Shown here in pieces: positions 37,495 through 46,216 of a DNA stretch of 64,000 bases (its first letter is position 1; every line of letters starts with the position of its first letter). Made by a program: the position numbers and the translations under genes. Source of the DNA: Arsenophonus sp. aPb (GTDB taxonomy: Bacteria; Pseudomonadota; Gammaproteobacteria; Enterobacterales; Enterobacteriaceae); contig NZ_CP123499.1 in NCBI RefSeq assembly GCF_029873475.1, forward strand, positions 2,046,001 to 2,110,000, written 5' to 3'. The notes beneath the pieces were generated by a model. That model was not told where the DNA came from. It was given only the letters and a program-made list of their open reading frames with translations, and ran no database searches.

Positions 37495-40299
37495 ATGTCT
37501 ATTTCTTTTGCTACAATCCATCAAGGGACACCCACTATCAAAGTTCAAGATAACCGGGGTCTAGCAATTAGAACATTACAATTTTATCGAACAACCAGCG
37601 AAGAGCCACCAGAGTTACGGCTAACCCAGCAAAAATTTACCGCTACAGGTCACATCCTCTCGCAACAAGATCCTCGACTTCCTATCCCCAATTTCTCTTA
37701 TCAAACATCATTAACCGGTAATATCATTCATACTGAAAGCCAGGACCGTGGTAACTTATTAACGTTAAATGATATTGAAGGACGACCTTTTTACCAACAA
37801 GATGCCAGACATACTGAGCGTAACTGGTTATATGAATCAGCAGAAAGGCCTTTTATGGGAAGATTACTTGCTATCAATGAGCAAGTAGCTAATCAAGCAT
37901 TACGAATTATTGAACGCTTAATCTATGCACCAGGAACACCGCAAAATCAAGCATATAATTTATGTGGCGAAGTCATTCGGCACTATGATACCGCCGGCTG
38001 TCAGCAAATACACAGTATTACTCTTAACGGCTATCTTCAAATTCAACAACGCCAACTGCTAGCTGATTTTTCTTATCCAAGCGATTGGCAGGGTACAGAA
38101 CAAGAGTGGCAAGAAAAACTCTCTACAGATACCTTTATTACCCGTCAGGACTATGATATTGGCGGCGCCCTAATACAGCAAATCGATGCGGATGGCAACA
38201 TTCAACAGCAGCATTATAACTGTGCGGGACAGTTAATTTCACGCTCATTACAAGTTAAAGATCAACCTCAACAAATTGTCTTACAAGCCGCTGATTATGC
38301 TGCTAATGGACAAATCAGACAGGAGATACTTGGCAATGGTGTAATTACTGATTATAGCTATGAAGCTGAAACAGGTTATCTATTAATGGTAAAAACTTAC
38401 CGTCCAGTGCATCATCCCTTAGGTTATTTAACTTTCCAAGATTTACGCTACACCTATGATCCTGTCGGTAATATTATTCTTATTCAGAATGATGCCCATG
38501 CATCACGTTTTTATCATAATCAAAAATCCATTCCTGAAAATCACTACCACTATGATACCTTCTATCAGCTCATTGAAGCGACTGGACGAGAATCACTAAC
38601 AAACCGCCATCCTTTTACTCAACGTTTTCTTTCTTCCTCTGCTGATGCCGCCTATCAAAGTACCCCTTATACCCGCCAGTATCAATATGATGCTTCAGGT
38701 AATTTAACGATGATAAAACATCTGGGGGCTAGTCAATGGACAAAACGTATTTATGTTTCTGATACCAGTAACCATGCCTTATCTGACTCTTTTTTTCCCT
38801 CAACATCAGACTTTCCTATTGAAGATTACTTTGATGCTGCTGGCAATCAACTTCAATTGCAAGTTGGCCAAAATTTAACTTGGAATGGTCAAAATCAATT
38901 AGCCTCAGTTAAGCCAATTACACGAGAAACAGAGAAAGATGATAGTGAAATCTACTGTTATGATAGCCAAGGAGTGCGTTTGGTCAAACAAGAACAGTAT
39001 CTAGCTGGCAATGTAACCCATATTAAAACGAGTTGTTATTTACCGGGAATTGAAATAATCACTCATGATCTACAAACAGTAGAAGGGCAACCACCACAAC
39101 GACAATCCTTACGGACTGTCATCATGCTAGAAAACCTACGAGTATTGCATTGGTCGAATGCTCAAGATGCACCGCCTGAAATCGGCAATAATGCGTTGCG
39201 TTATAGTATAAATAATCAGATAGACAGTTGCATTTTAGAATTAGATGAATATGGCCAATTAAGTAGTGAAGAAGAGTTTTTCCCTTATGGTGGCACTGCC
39301 TGGTGGGCTGCGGAAAATCAGCTTGAAGCCAATTATAAAACCTATCGGTATTCAGGCAAAGAACGGGATGCTAGCGGGCTATATTACTATGGATCTCGCT
39401 ATTATCAACCCTGGATTGGACGATGGCTAAATCCTGATCCAGCCGGCACTATTGACGGATTAAATCTCTATCGAATGGTAAGGAATAATCCCATTAACTT
39501 ATATGATCCCAATGGGAACTCGCCACTTAAAAAACTTTTTGGTAAAAATAACAAACAAGCAAAAAGTGTCGCAGCAGCTACAGCGCCATTAGCCATCCAA
39601 CGTCCTGAACAAAAAGAATACTTACCCCAAATTGTTATGGACAGTATGTACCAACAAATCGATATACAAACAAACATAAAATATTTAAGTGAACAGGAAA
39701 GAGCGTATTATGAAGTAGAAGTTGATAATGAAGGACTATTACGTAATAAAATAAGTCAAAGCCTTTTTAATAAAACTAATGAGTATGGAGAATCAGGTGA
39801 TCATAGTGTATGGAATGCAACTGTTTATGCTTACGTTATCAGTTTAGATAAAAAACTTTATCTTAATAAGCACGTACCACAATCTTTCCATCATTCTTCA
39901 TTTATGGCTGGAGCAAATGTATTGGACGCCGGAATGATAAGTGTACTCAATGGACAAATTCTTTCATTAACCACCAAGAGTGGTCATTATAAACCGACAA
40001 TAAAGCAAAAATTAGCGACAATTGACTATCTTAAAGAAAATAATGCTGATTTATCTCAGACTAAAGTAATAGATGTTGATGGGCCAGGCTATTTATATGA
40101 AAAGACTATATATCGTGCAGAGAGTATGTACTTAAAGGGTCTTAAAGCAACTGAAACCAACATTGCCAGAGACACACTAATTGCAGAAAATGTTACCCCT
40201 AGTCAAAAACGTGAAATATATAGGCAAAAACTCAGTGAATTTACTCGTTATCAAATTAAGAAACCGCAAGCTAGCGCAAATGCTTCCACACGATTATAA
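37495..40299 (+). CDS. tccC: TccC-type Tc toxin subunit (TcC) with hypervariable payload
   Basis: A 934-residue protein. The start is the ATG at 37495, with CGGAGG five bases upstream; the same frame extends 16 codons further up but has no ribosome site there. Residues 1 to about 660 are the Rhs/YD-repeat half-cocoon, ending in the core motif around RWLNPDPAGTIDGLNLYRMV (643-662) with Asp648 and Asp654, which in TccC proteins belongs to the self-cleaving aspartyl protease. After the DPNG at 671-674 comes a payload of about 260 residues with HHSSF at 799-803 and SGHYKPT at 829-835. In known Tc toxins this part is cut off inside the capsule and delivered as the toxic enzyme. The payload does not look like the ADP-ribosyltransferases TccC3 or TccC5. 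It ends in its own terminator. Confidence 0.9.
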   Translation: MSISFATIHQGTPTIKVQDNRGLAIRTLQFYRTTSEEPPELRLTQQKFTATGHILSQQDPRLPIPNFSYQTSLTGNIIHTESQDRGNLLTLNDIEGRPFYQQDARHTERNWLYESAERPFMGRLLAINEQVANQALRIIERLIYAPGTPQNQAYNLCGEVIRHYDTAGCQQIHSITLNGYLQIQQRQLLADFSYPSDWQGTEQEWQEKLSTDTFITRQDYDIGGALIQQIDADGNIQQQHYNCAGQLISRSLQVKDQPQQIVLQAADYAANGQIRQEILGNGVITDYSYEAETGYLLMVKTYRPVHHPLGYLTFQDLRYTYDPVGNIILIQNDAHASRFYHNQKSIPENHYHYDTFYQLIEATGRESLTNRHPFTQRFLSSSADAAYQSTPYTRQYQYDASGNLTMIKHLGASQWTKRIYVSDTSNHALSDSFFPSTSDFPIEDYFDAAGNQLQLQVGQNLTWNGQNQLASVKPITRETEKDDSEIYCYDSQGVRLVKQEQYLAGNVTHIKTSCYLPGIEIITHDLQTVEGQPPQRQSLRTVIMLENLRVLHWSNAQDAPPEIGNNALRYSINNQIDSCILELDEYGQLSSEEEFFPYGGTAWWAAENQLEANYKTYRYSGKERDASGLYYYGSRYYQPWIGRWLNPDPAGTIDGLNLYRMVRNNPINLYDPNGNSPLKKLFGKNNKQAKSVAAATAPLAIQRPEQKEYLPQIVMDSMYQQIDIQTNIKYLSEQERAYYEVEVDNEGLLRNKISQSLFNKTNEYGESGDHSVWNATVYAYVISLDKKLYLNKHVPQSFHHSSFMAGANVLDAGMISVLNGQILSLTTKSGHYKPTIKQKLATIDYLKENNADLSQTKVIDVDGPGYLYEKTIYRAESMYLKGLKATETNIARDTLIAENVTPSQKREIYRQKLSEFTRYQIKKPQASANASTRL

Positions 40300-40326
40300 A
40301 AATTTATAATCAATAAAAAGCCTTAA

Positions 40327-40361
40327 AATCACTTATTACTCATGGAATAAGTGATTTTTTT
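40327..40361 (+). terminator. Rho-independent terminator of tccC
   Basis: A perfect 11-bp stem AATCACTTATT/AATAAGTGATT with an 8-base loop and a T run, 27 bases after the tccC stop. It shows that tccC is transcribed separately from the tcA-tcB genes. Confidence 0.9.
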
Positions 40362-40381
40362 GCATAAAATAATGCTATTTA

Positions 40382-40697
40382 TTTGGCACAAGCAAAACCG
40401 CCAGATTGAGTGATTAACAGTCAATTACAATATCATACAGCCATTATGGCCGATGTGGCTAAATCTAAAGCGCCAAATTTACCAATGGTAGGTCAGACAA
40501 GGATTTCTATTTTCCCATATCCCAATACTGGCGATACTACTTATAAAACAGAGCAATTCTGAGTCAATCTGGTTTCTATCAATCCAATGCTACAGGATAT
40601 GGGTAAACCGGTTAATGATTTTTCCCGTGGCGCATTGGTTGATGATATTGTTTATACCATTGCTCTTACCGCCATTCAGGCAACGCAAAATAACTGA
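40382..40697 (+). pseudogene. Degraded 3' fragment of pta
   Basis: About the last 105 codons of pta without any start. In the pta frame it carries premature stops, for example a TGA where pta has Ser in QRSAN (near 40560). It aligns gap-free to the real pta end at an offset of 3605 bases, with 45 mismatches over the first 240 bases and none over the rest. It cannot make a functional protein and is best read as a relic of an integration or duplication that brought in tccC. Confidence 0.92.
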
Positions 40698-40715
40698 TTT
40701 TTTCTGGCTGACAAA

Positions 40716-40747
40716 AAAGCTGAAATACAGAGTATTTCAGCTTTTTT
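40716..40747. terminator. Second copy of the pta terminator, possibly bidirectional
   Basis: The same perfect 12-bp stem as at 37111-37141, here with six T on the plus strand and six A before the left arm, so the minus strand also ends in a T run. It could close the convergent minus-strand gene at 40863-42323 as well as any read-through from tccC. Confidence 0.75.
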
Positions 40748-40862
40748 GCTCACTAAGCAGTTAATTAATAACTAACTTTAGTTAATAACTTCCAATCGCT
40801 GACTAAATGGAAAAATGGCAATTAAAGGCTAAAACTGGCTAGCGCTCTTAATTAGCTGAATT

Positions 40863-42323
40863 TTATTCAATAACTTCTAGCGCAGCGAAGACATTAAAGC
40901 GATGTTTTTCCGTTTCAATTAAACTGAAATTACTTCCGCCATTAGCCAATTGGATATCATATTGCGGGCTATCTCTTAGCATAGGGCTTTCATCCGGCAA
41001 CCATAACCCTAGCTTATATTTTCCGCTTTTTATATTAACAACCTGACAGGAAAGACTAAATGTATTTCCCCTACCCGCTGCGCACAATTCAGCACCAGCA
41101 GGCATAAAAAGTTGCCATTGGATCTCATCTTGCTCATCGAGAAATACAATAGCAATTGGCCTGACGTTTACTGGTCGGGCAAAACCATAATTTTTTAGGC
41201 TAAACCTTAAATCAAAATAATGACCAATTTTAACATATAATGGGTAAGTCGCTTCTTCAAGCATCAACCTATAGCCAAGATGATCTCTAATATATTCAAA
41301 GGCACTCCTGGTGGTATAATTTGCCTTTGAGTGATCCCAAAAATAGTTCCGATCACAGACAAACCCAGCATTTTCAAACCGTTTTAAATCAATAACCGCT
41401 TTACGTAGAGCCGCTATACATAAATTTAAATTATGTATAATACTAAATGTTGAAGCGCCTAATTCAGTAAAGCGCCAAATCGTACCCCAGCCAAAATCAG
41501 CCGGAATAGTATTAAGGCACCAAGGATCACGCCCATCATCGTTGTAAGGCATTTCAACGTCATAGATAGAGTTTACGCCAATTTTTTTTAGATCGCGATA
41601 TACCGCACTTTGCCAGGTAAAGTCATTGCCAACAGCATACTTATGCGCATCTAAGGTATAGTAATCATTATTAAAACCGATGCGCAAATGATCATTAAAC
41701 TGTAATGGGCTAAGTGAGTTAATCAACATATCTCGATTAGCCTTATAGCGCATAGTTATTTTTCTATTGGCTGGCATAAAGTCGCTATAAAATGTATGGT
41801 AGATTTGCCGCTTTTGCTCGTCGTTGTAACAACTACCGTGCTGCTCGCCCCAGGTACCAATCCAACCAAACTGAAAGGCATATATTACGCTATTGGCCAA
41901 TATTGACTTTAATTGTCGCATATGTTGTTTTACTCTTTCTACCTTAGGCTCTGGGATATGGTTAGCATATTTATAAACAAATCTAACCAAAAGCTTAACA
42001 CCGGCTAATTTCGCCTGGCTAAAAATATAATTAATTAGCTCGATAGCCTTGTCATCAAGATCGCTATTTATATATTCGGTCAGATAAATATATTGCTGAA
42101 CAATTTGATAACGTTCACCGGCAATCTCTTTTTTATATAATTCGAGTAAAATATTGCCATTTTGTTTTTCTCTAGAAAAAGGGTTTATTAAATCTTCATT
42201 TAATAAAATCATATTTTCATATCTAAAACCTCGTTCTGGGTTCATTATTATTACTGTGCCATTCTCATCGGATGGATAACGCCCACGATAGCTTGCCTGC
42301 TGATATTGAGTTGAGTTATTCAT
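40863..42323 (-). CDS. DUF4874/DUF4832 protein (predicted TIM-barrel, glycosidase-like)
   Basis: A 486-residue protein. The N-terminal part has the NPERGFRYE opening and the hydrophobic/charged pattern of DUF4874, including VKLLVRFVYKYA and FGWIGTWGEQHGS. The C-terminal part fits DUF4832, with a beta-sandwich-like tail (SLKNYGFARPVNV, GKYKLGLWLPDE). These paired domains are found in predicted carbohydrate-active or surface proteins; no enzyme activity is established, as far as I know. There is no clear signal peptide. GGAAAG precedes the ATG. It is divergent from the tcA gene and sits between tccC and tcA, so it travels with the toxin genes. A role in the toxin system is inference. Confidence 0.75.
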   Translation of the reverse strand: MNNSTQYQQASYRGRYPSDENGTVIIMNPERGFRYENMILLNEDLINPFSREKQNGNILLELYKKEIAGERYQIVQQYIYLTEYINSDLDDKAIELINYIFSQAKLAGVKLLVRFVYKYANHIPEPKVERVKQHMRQLKSILANSVIYAFQFGWIGTWGEQHGSCYNDEQKRQIYHTFYSDFMPANRKITMRYKANRDMLINSLSPLQFNDHLRIGFNNDYYTLDAHKYAVGNDFTWQSAVYRDLKKIGVNSIYDVEMPYNDDGRDPWCLNTIPADFGWGTIWRFTELGASTFSIIHNLNLCIAALRKAVIDLKRFENAGFVCDRNYFWDHSKANYTTRSAFEYIRDHLGYRLMLEEATYPLYVKIGHYFDLRFSLKNYGFARPVNVRPIAIVFLDEQDEIQWQLFMPAGAELCAAGRGNTFSLSCQVVNIKSGKYKLGLWLPDESPMLRDSPQYDIQLANGGSNFSLIETEKHRFNVFAALEVIE

Positions 42324-43193
42324 TATTATTTCTTTCCATTATTATATTTAATATTAATTAATAGATTTATTCGCAGTTAAAATAATTACAATTACATATA
42401 AAAATAAATTTGATCATGAGATAATAGATTATAAAACTTTATGTTTAGTATTTACTTAGTTATAATAATTAAAATTAACAGTTTAATTTATAAATATAAA
42501 AGCTAATCAAATTAAAAAATGTATTCAGAAGCCTCTGATAAAAAAATAATACGAATAAACTTATAAAATACAAGCTTTCAGCAGAAAAAATAGGTGTCAC
42601 ACAAAAAATAAAAATCAATAAAATACAAAACAGTACCGAACAATCTATAACAAAATAAACTTACATTTTATAATTATATGGGTAGCCATATTTGATTTTA
42701 ATAAAATTAATATTTTCAAAATTAACAACAATATCTATAAATAATTTATTCAATTAAATATTCATAAAAACCAAATAATTATGCAAAAAATCTTGTTGAA
42801 TTAATCGTTTCAGCTAATAAAAAAATATCATTTATAAATTTTTTAATTACAGTTGGAAATAATTAATCAAAATGAAATTACAGTTAATTTATTATCAAAA
42901 ACTATTGTTAAATTAAAATTTGAAATCACATAATAGTAGAAAATAAATATAATCACGCAACTAAACTTAGCTAAATCCTTTCGTACTTTTATTAAAATTT
43001 TTATTAAAAATTCAAATAAAAAAACTGCTAGCTTTTAAAAAAAAGTATGTTATGATTTTTTTCAATTCTTTTCTTATTAATAAAAATAAATTAAAAAATA
43101 TGAATATAAATCATCAAAGATTTTATATTCTATTTCATCATATTCCTTTTCTTTAAAACACCGATAGAGCCATCTAATATAAGTGAGGGTTTT
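42324..43193. other. Extremely AT-rich divergent spacer before the tcA gene
   Basis: About 870 bases with long A and T runs and frequent stop codons in all frames, between the divergent DUF4832 gene and tcA. No gene is supported. It should hold the tcA-tcB promoter, and its composition is what H-NS-type silencers bind; both points are inference. Confidence 0.55.
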
Positions 43194-46109
43194 ATGTCAT
43201 ACCAAATTAACGAAAATGCAATTAAGAATATTATTAATAAATTAAATGTTAAATCATTAAGTGACCTGGCTGAGTATGCTAAAGAAGAACTTTATCAAGT
43301 AGCTGATAATCAATTAAGCTTGCATGATTGTGACCAACTTTTAGCTCGTGCTAAAAAAATCCAGGCCAAAAATAACACTCAATACCGCCAGCAAATTACC
43401 CGTCAAGCCATTCCTAAACAATCAACACACTTCGTTGCGACGCAACTACAGACCCATTTTAGCGACGCTAAAGCGCAGCAGCAGCAATATGACGAAGCTA
43501 TGTTTTATAGCAACGACTTTATTCCTAGTCGGGATACCGACTTTGTTAATCAGGGTAACATTGCCTCTATGTTTTCTCCTGCCGCTTATCTGGTAAGACT
43601 TTATCGCGAAGCACAAAGACTGCATCCAGAAAATTCACCCTATTATATCGATAATCGACGGCCTGATTTAGCTACTCTGATTTTGAGTCAGGAAAATTTG
43701 GATACGCCGCTATCCACCCTGTCACTTTCCAATCAAGTACTAGCCGCGCAAATTGGTAAAAAAATCGGTGATGACGATAAGCAAAAAATTCTTGATGCAC
43801 TAGCACAAGATACGTTAAACCCCGATGGCCCCTATTATTATTACACCGATGTCATCCAACAAGTATTGCAAAACCAAAACGTCACACTGGCCCAATTAAT
43901 TCAGCCGGAAAATCGTCCCGCCAATACCAATCAAACCTTTATCTTATGTACGGATTTAAAAATATCACCACCCATTTACACATTATTAACGACGGAAATT
44001 ACGCCAGATAATCTTAACGCTGAGTATCAAAAAGTGTTTGGCACCATTGCGCCACAAACCCTGATGACAACAGTTGCGCTGGCAGAACATTATTATTTAC
44101 CACCCGAGTTCTTTGAACTATTACTACCCAATAAAGATGATACGGAAGCACAATTAAAACAGCATTTACTAAAAGTGCACAAAATCGTTTTATTACATAA
44201 AACCACACAACTGACCCCACTAACCCTGCTGGATTTAGTGGAAAAGCGTAATGGCGATGTCACAAACGAAACTTTAACTGATATTTTGCATATCAAACAG
44301 TATGAGCAATTCTACAACTTGCAAGAACAGCAGGCACGCATATGGGTCGGTATAAAAATTAGTCAAACCGCGGTTAATGGCCAGCTTAGTCAATACGATC
44401 AACTATTTAATAACCCGCCTTTATATGGCCAAAAATTCGCCCCGGACGATAAAGAGTATGATGTAGCCCCTAACGCGCAAAACGTCTTTAAATCAAATTT
44501 AAAGCAAGCATTTGCGGTAAATGACCAAGAGCTATATCAAATGTTACTGTTGTTTAAAGACGATAATGATAGCCATTGTATAAATGATATAGAGACAACT
44601 ACCGCTTTTTATGTAATCTATCTACTGGCTTTAGCTAATCATCTTACTATTGCAGAATTAACTATCCTATTTAACTTACTTGATTTTAAAAATCTGCCAT
44701 TTGAAGTATTTATTGACAAACTCCATACCACCGTTGAATGGCTCAATGACCAAAATCTTAATGTCGCAAGCTTAGTTGCACTAACGACAGATAATTTCGA
44801 TACCAATCAATCACCTGAAATCGAAAACCTGATTATTACATTAAACAGCAATTTGCACGATACAAATTTATCAGATAATGCGCTCAAAACTGCTTTGGCT
44901 CCCTATTTTGCCTCTCAATTGGTACTTTCTTCGACAGACATCGCTTACCAATTATTGGTTTGGCTAGATAATATAAAAATCCATCCGGAAGATCTGGACA
45001 CTAATCAATTTTGGCAGCAAGTGTCTAAAATCGATATTGATAAACCTTTTACCCTTAGTCAAGAAGCCATCCGTTATTGTCACCGCATTGCACAATTAGC
45101 GCTTATCACCAATATCTTTAAACTATCCTTAGCTGAAGTGACACTGATTGTTAATCAACCTGACCATTTGAAAAAGGACTTAACTAAAGTTTATCCAACG
45201 GTGGAAAATTTGCAGTTCATTACGCAATTCCATAACTGGACTATGCAATTAATGACTCAAGCACCGGTCGTCATTACCACACTCTCTAAAGATCAACTGA
45301 CGGTTAGCATGCTGGCCAAAGCTATTAATGCACCACTTGATGAATTCACTGCGGCGGCACAACAAGTTGATCCTCTTGCCACCAGCGACACCATTATTAC
45401 TGATGTGCAACACTGTTTATTTATTCAGCAATGGTATCAGGCGGGAGAAACATTAGCCGTTGATGCAACGGTGGTTGGCAGTTTATATGATCCTAGTAAT
45501 AATTATCCATTATCGCTTTCATCCCTACAGCTACAAACTCAACTTTCCTTCAATCAATTAAAAACAGGTATTAGCGGTATAACCAAAGAGTATCATAAGG
45601 GAAACTTGTACCAAGCTGCTATTATTGATAATGATGATGATATTGAACTATGGGATTTAGTGCGGCAAAAGATAGATGCTTATTATCTTTACGTAGAAGT
45701 TTACCCGCTCGGTAACAATAAATTTAGAATTATCTATCAAACCGAGCACCCCGATAGTAGAAAACTGGGTTGGGGCTGGTTATCAGCAAAAGGGTTTCAA
45801 TTCTTAGGCGATGTCAAAGACGTTGAAGACGAGCCCGGTTCACACTATGAATTGACCACTTACATTGATTGGCATGAGATTGAAGATACGGATATGCTCA
45901 CGTTGGTATTATGTGATCACGGTGATCCGATTACCAGCATTAGCCCGGTTAATTTCCAACGGCAAGATTATCCAATACAAACCTTTATCGACCAACTGGC
46001 GACAGAATTAAAGATTGCTATTCCCACTCAGCCCGATCTGGATCCCTTTTTATTCTCCTTAGCCACCAGCTTATTAATGCTCTTAACAAGACACAACGCA
46101 AAACCGTAG
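43194..46109 (+). CDS. TcA toxin component, N-terminal part (frame 1 of a split gene)
   Basis: 971 residues, starting at an ATG with GAGG five bases upstream. The early segment NIASMFSPAAYLVRLYREA followed by YYIDNRRPDLATLILSQEN is the hallmark of the VRP1/TcA N-terminus (alpha-helical shell). TcdA1-like shell sequence continues to about residue 800. A region at about 810-930 (for example LYVEVYPLGNNKFRIIYQT) resembles a beta-sandwich receptor-binding insert, then the frame ends in 16 residues that lose similarity. The TcA sequence goes on in the -1 frame at about 46073. TccA of Photorhabdus is about as long, so a natural two-gene design must be considered, but see the start problem of the second part. 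Confidence 0.85.
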   Translation: MSYQINENAIKNIINKLNVKSLSDLAEYAKEELYQVADNQLSLHDCDQLLARAKKIQAKNNTQYRQQITRQAIPKQSTHFVATQLQTHFSDAKAQQQQYDEAMFYSNDFIPSRDTDFVNQGNIASMFSPAAYLVRLYREAQRLHPENSPYYIDNRRPDLATLILSQENLDTPLSTLSLSNQVLAAQIGKKIGDDDKQKILDALAQDTLNPDGPYYYYTDVIQQVLQNQNVTLAQLIQPENRPANTNQTFILCTDLKISPPIYTLLTTEITPDNLNAEYQKVFGTIAPQTLMTTVALAEHYYLPPEFFELLLPNKDDTEAQLKQHLLKVHKIVLLHKTTQLTPLTLLDLVEKRNGDVTNETLTDILHIKQYEQFYNLQEQQARIWVGIKISQTAVNGQLSQYDQLFNNPPLYGQKFAPDDKEYDVAPNAQNVFKSNLKQAFAVNDQELYQMLLLFKDDNDSHCINDIETTTAFYVIYLLALANHLTIAELTILFNLLDFKNLPFEVFIDKLHTTVEWLNDQNLNVASLVALTTDNFDTNQSPEIENLIITLNSNLHDTNLSDNALKTALAPYFASQLVLSSTDIAYQLLVWLDNIKIHPEDLDTNQFWQQVSKIDIDKPFTLSQEAIRYCHRIAQLALITNIFKLSLAEVTLIVNQPDHLKKDLTKVYPTVENLQFITQFHNWTMQLMTQAPVVITTLSKDQLTVSMLAKAINAPLDEFTAAAQQVDPLATSDTIITDVQHCLFIQQWYQAGETLAVDATVVGSLYDPSNNYPLSLSSLQLQTQLSFNQLKTGISGITKEYHKGNLYQAAIIDNDDDIELWDLVRQKIDAYYLYVEVYPLGNNKFRIIYQTEHPDSRKLGWGWLSAKGFQFLGDVKDVEDEPGSHYELTTYIDWHEIEDTDMLTLVLCDHGDPITSISPVNFQRQDYPIQTFIDQLATELKIAIPTQPDLDPFLFSLATSLLMLLTRHNAKP

Positions 46110-46216
46110 ACGGCATTCTGGCTGAAAATCTAAGTAGCGCACAATCTTATTATTATCTCGAACATGTTGCCGATAACAGTCTTGCCCTTACCAATCGAGA
46201 TCAATTATATAGTTAC

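Noticed and set aside
46046..46052. CTTTTTA as a programmed -1 slippery heptamer in tcA.
   Set aside because: It does not meet the X XXY YYZ rule, and I see no downstream pseudoknot; kept only as a remote option.
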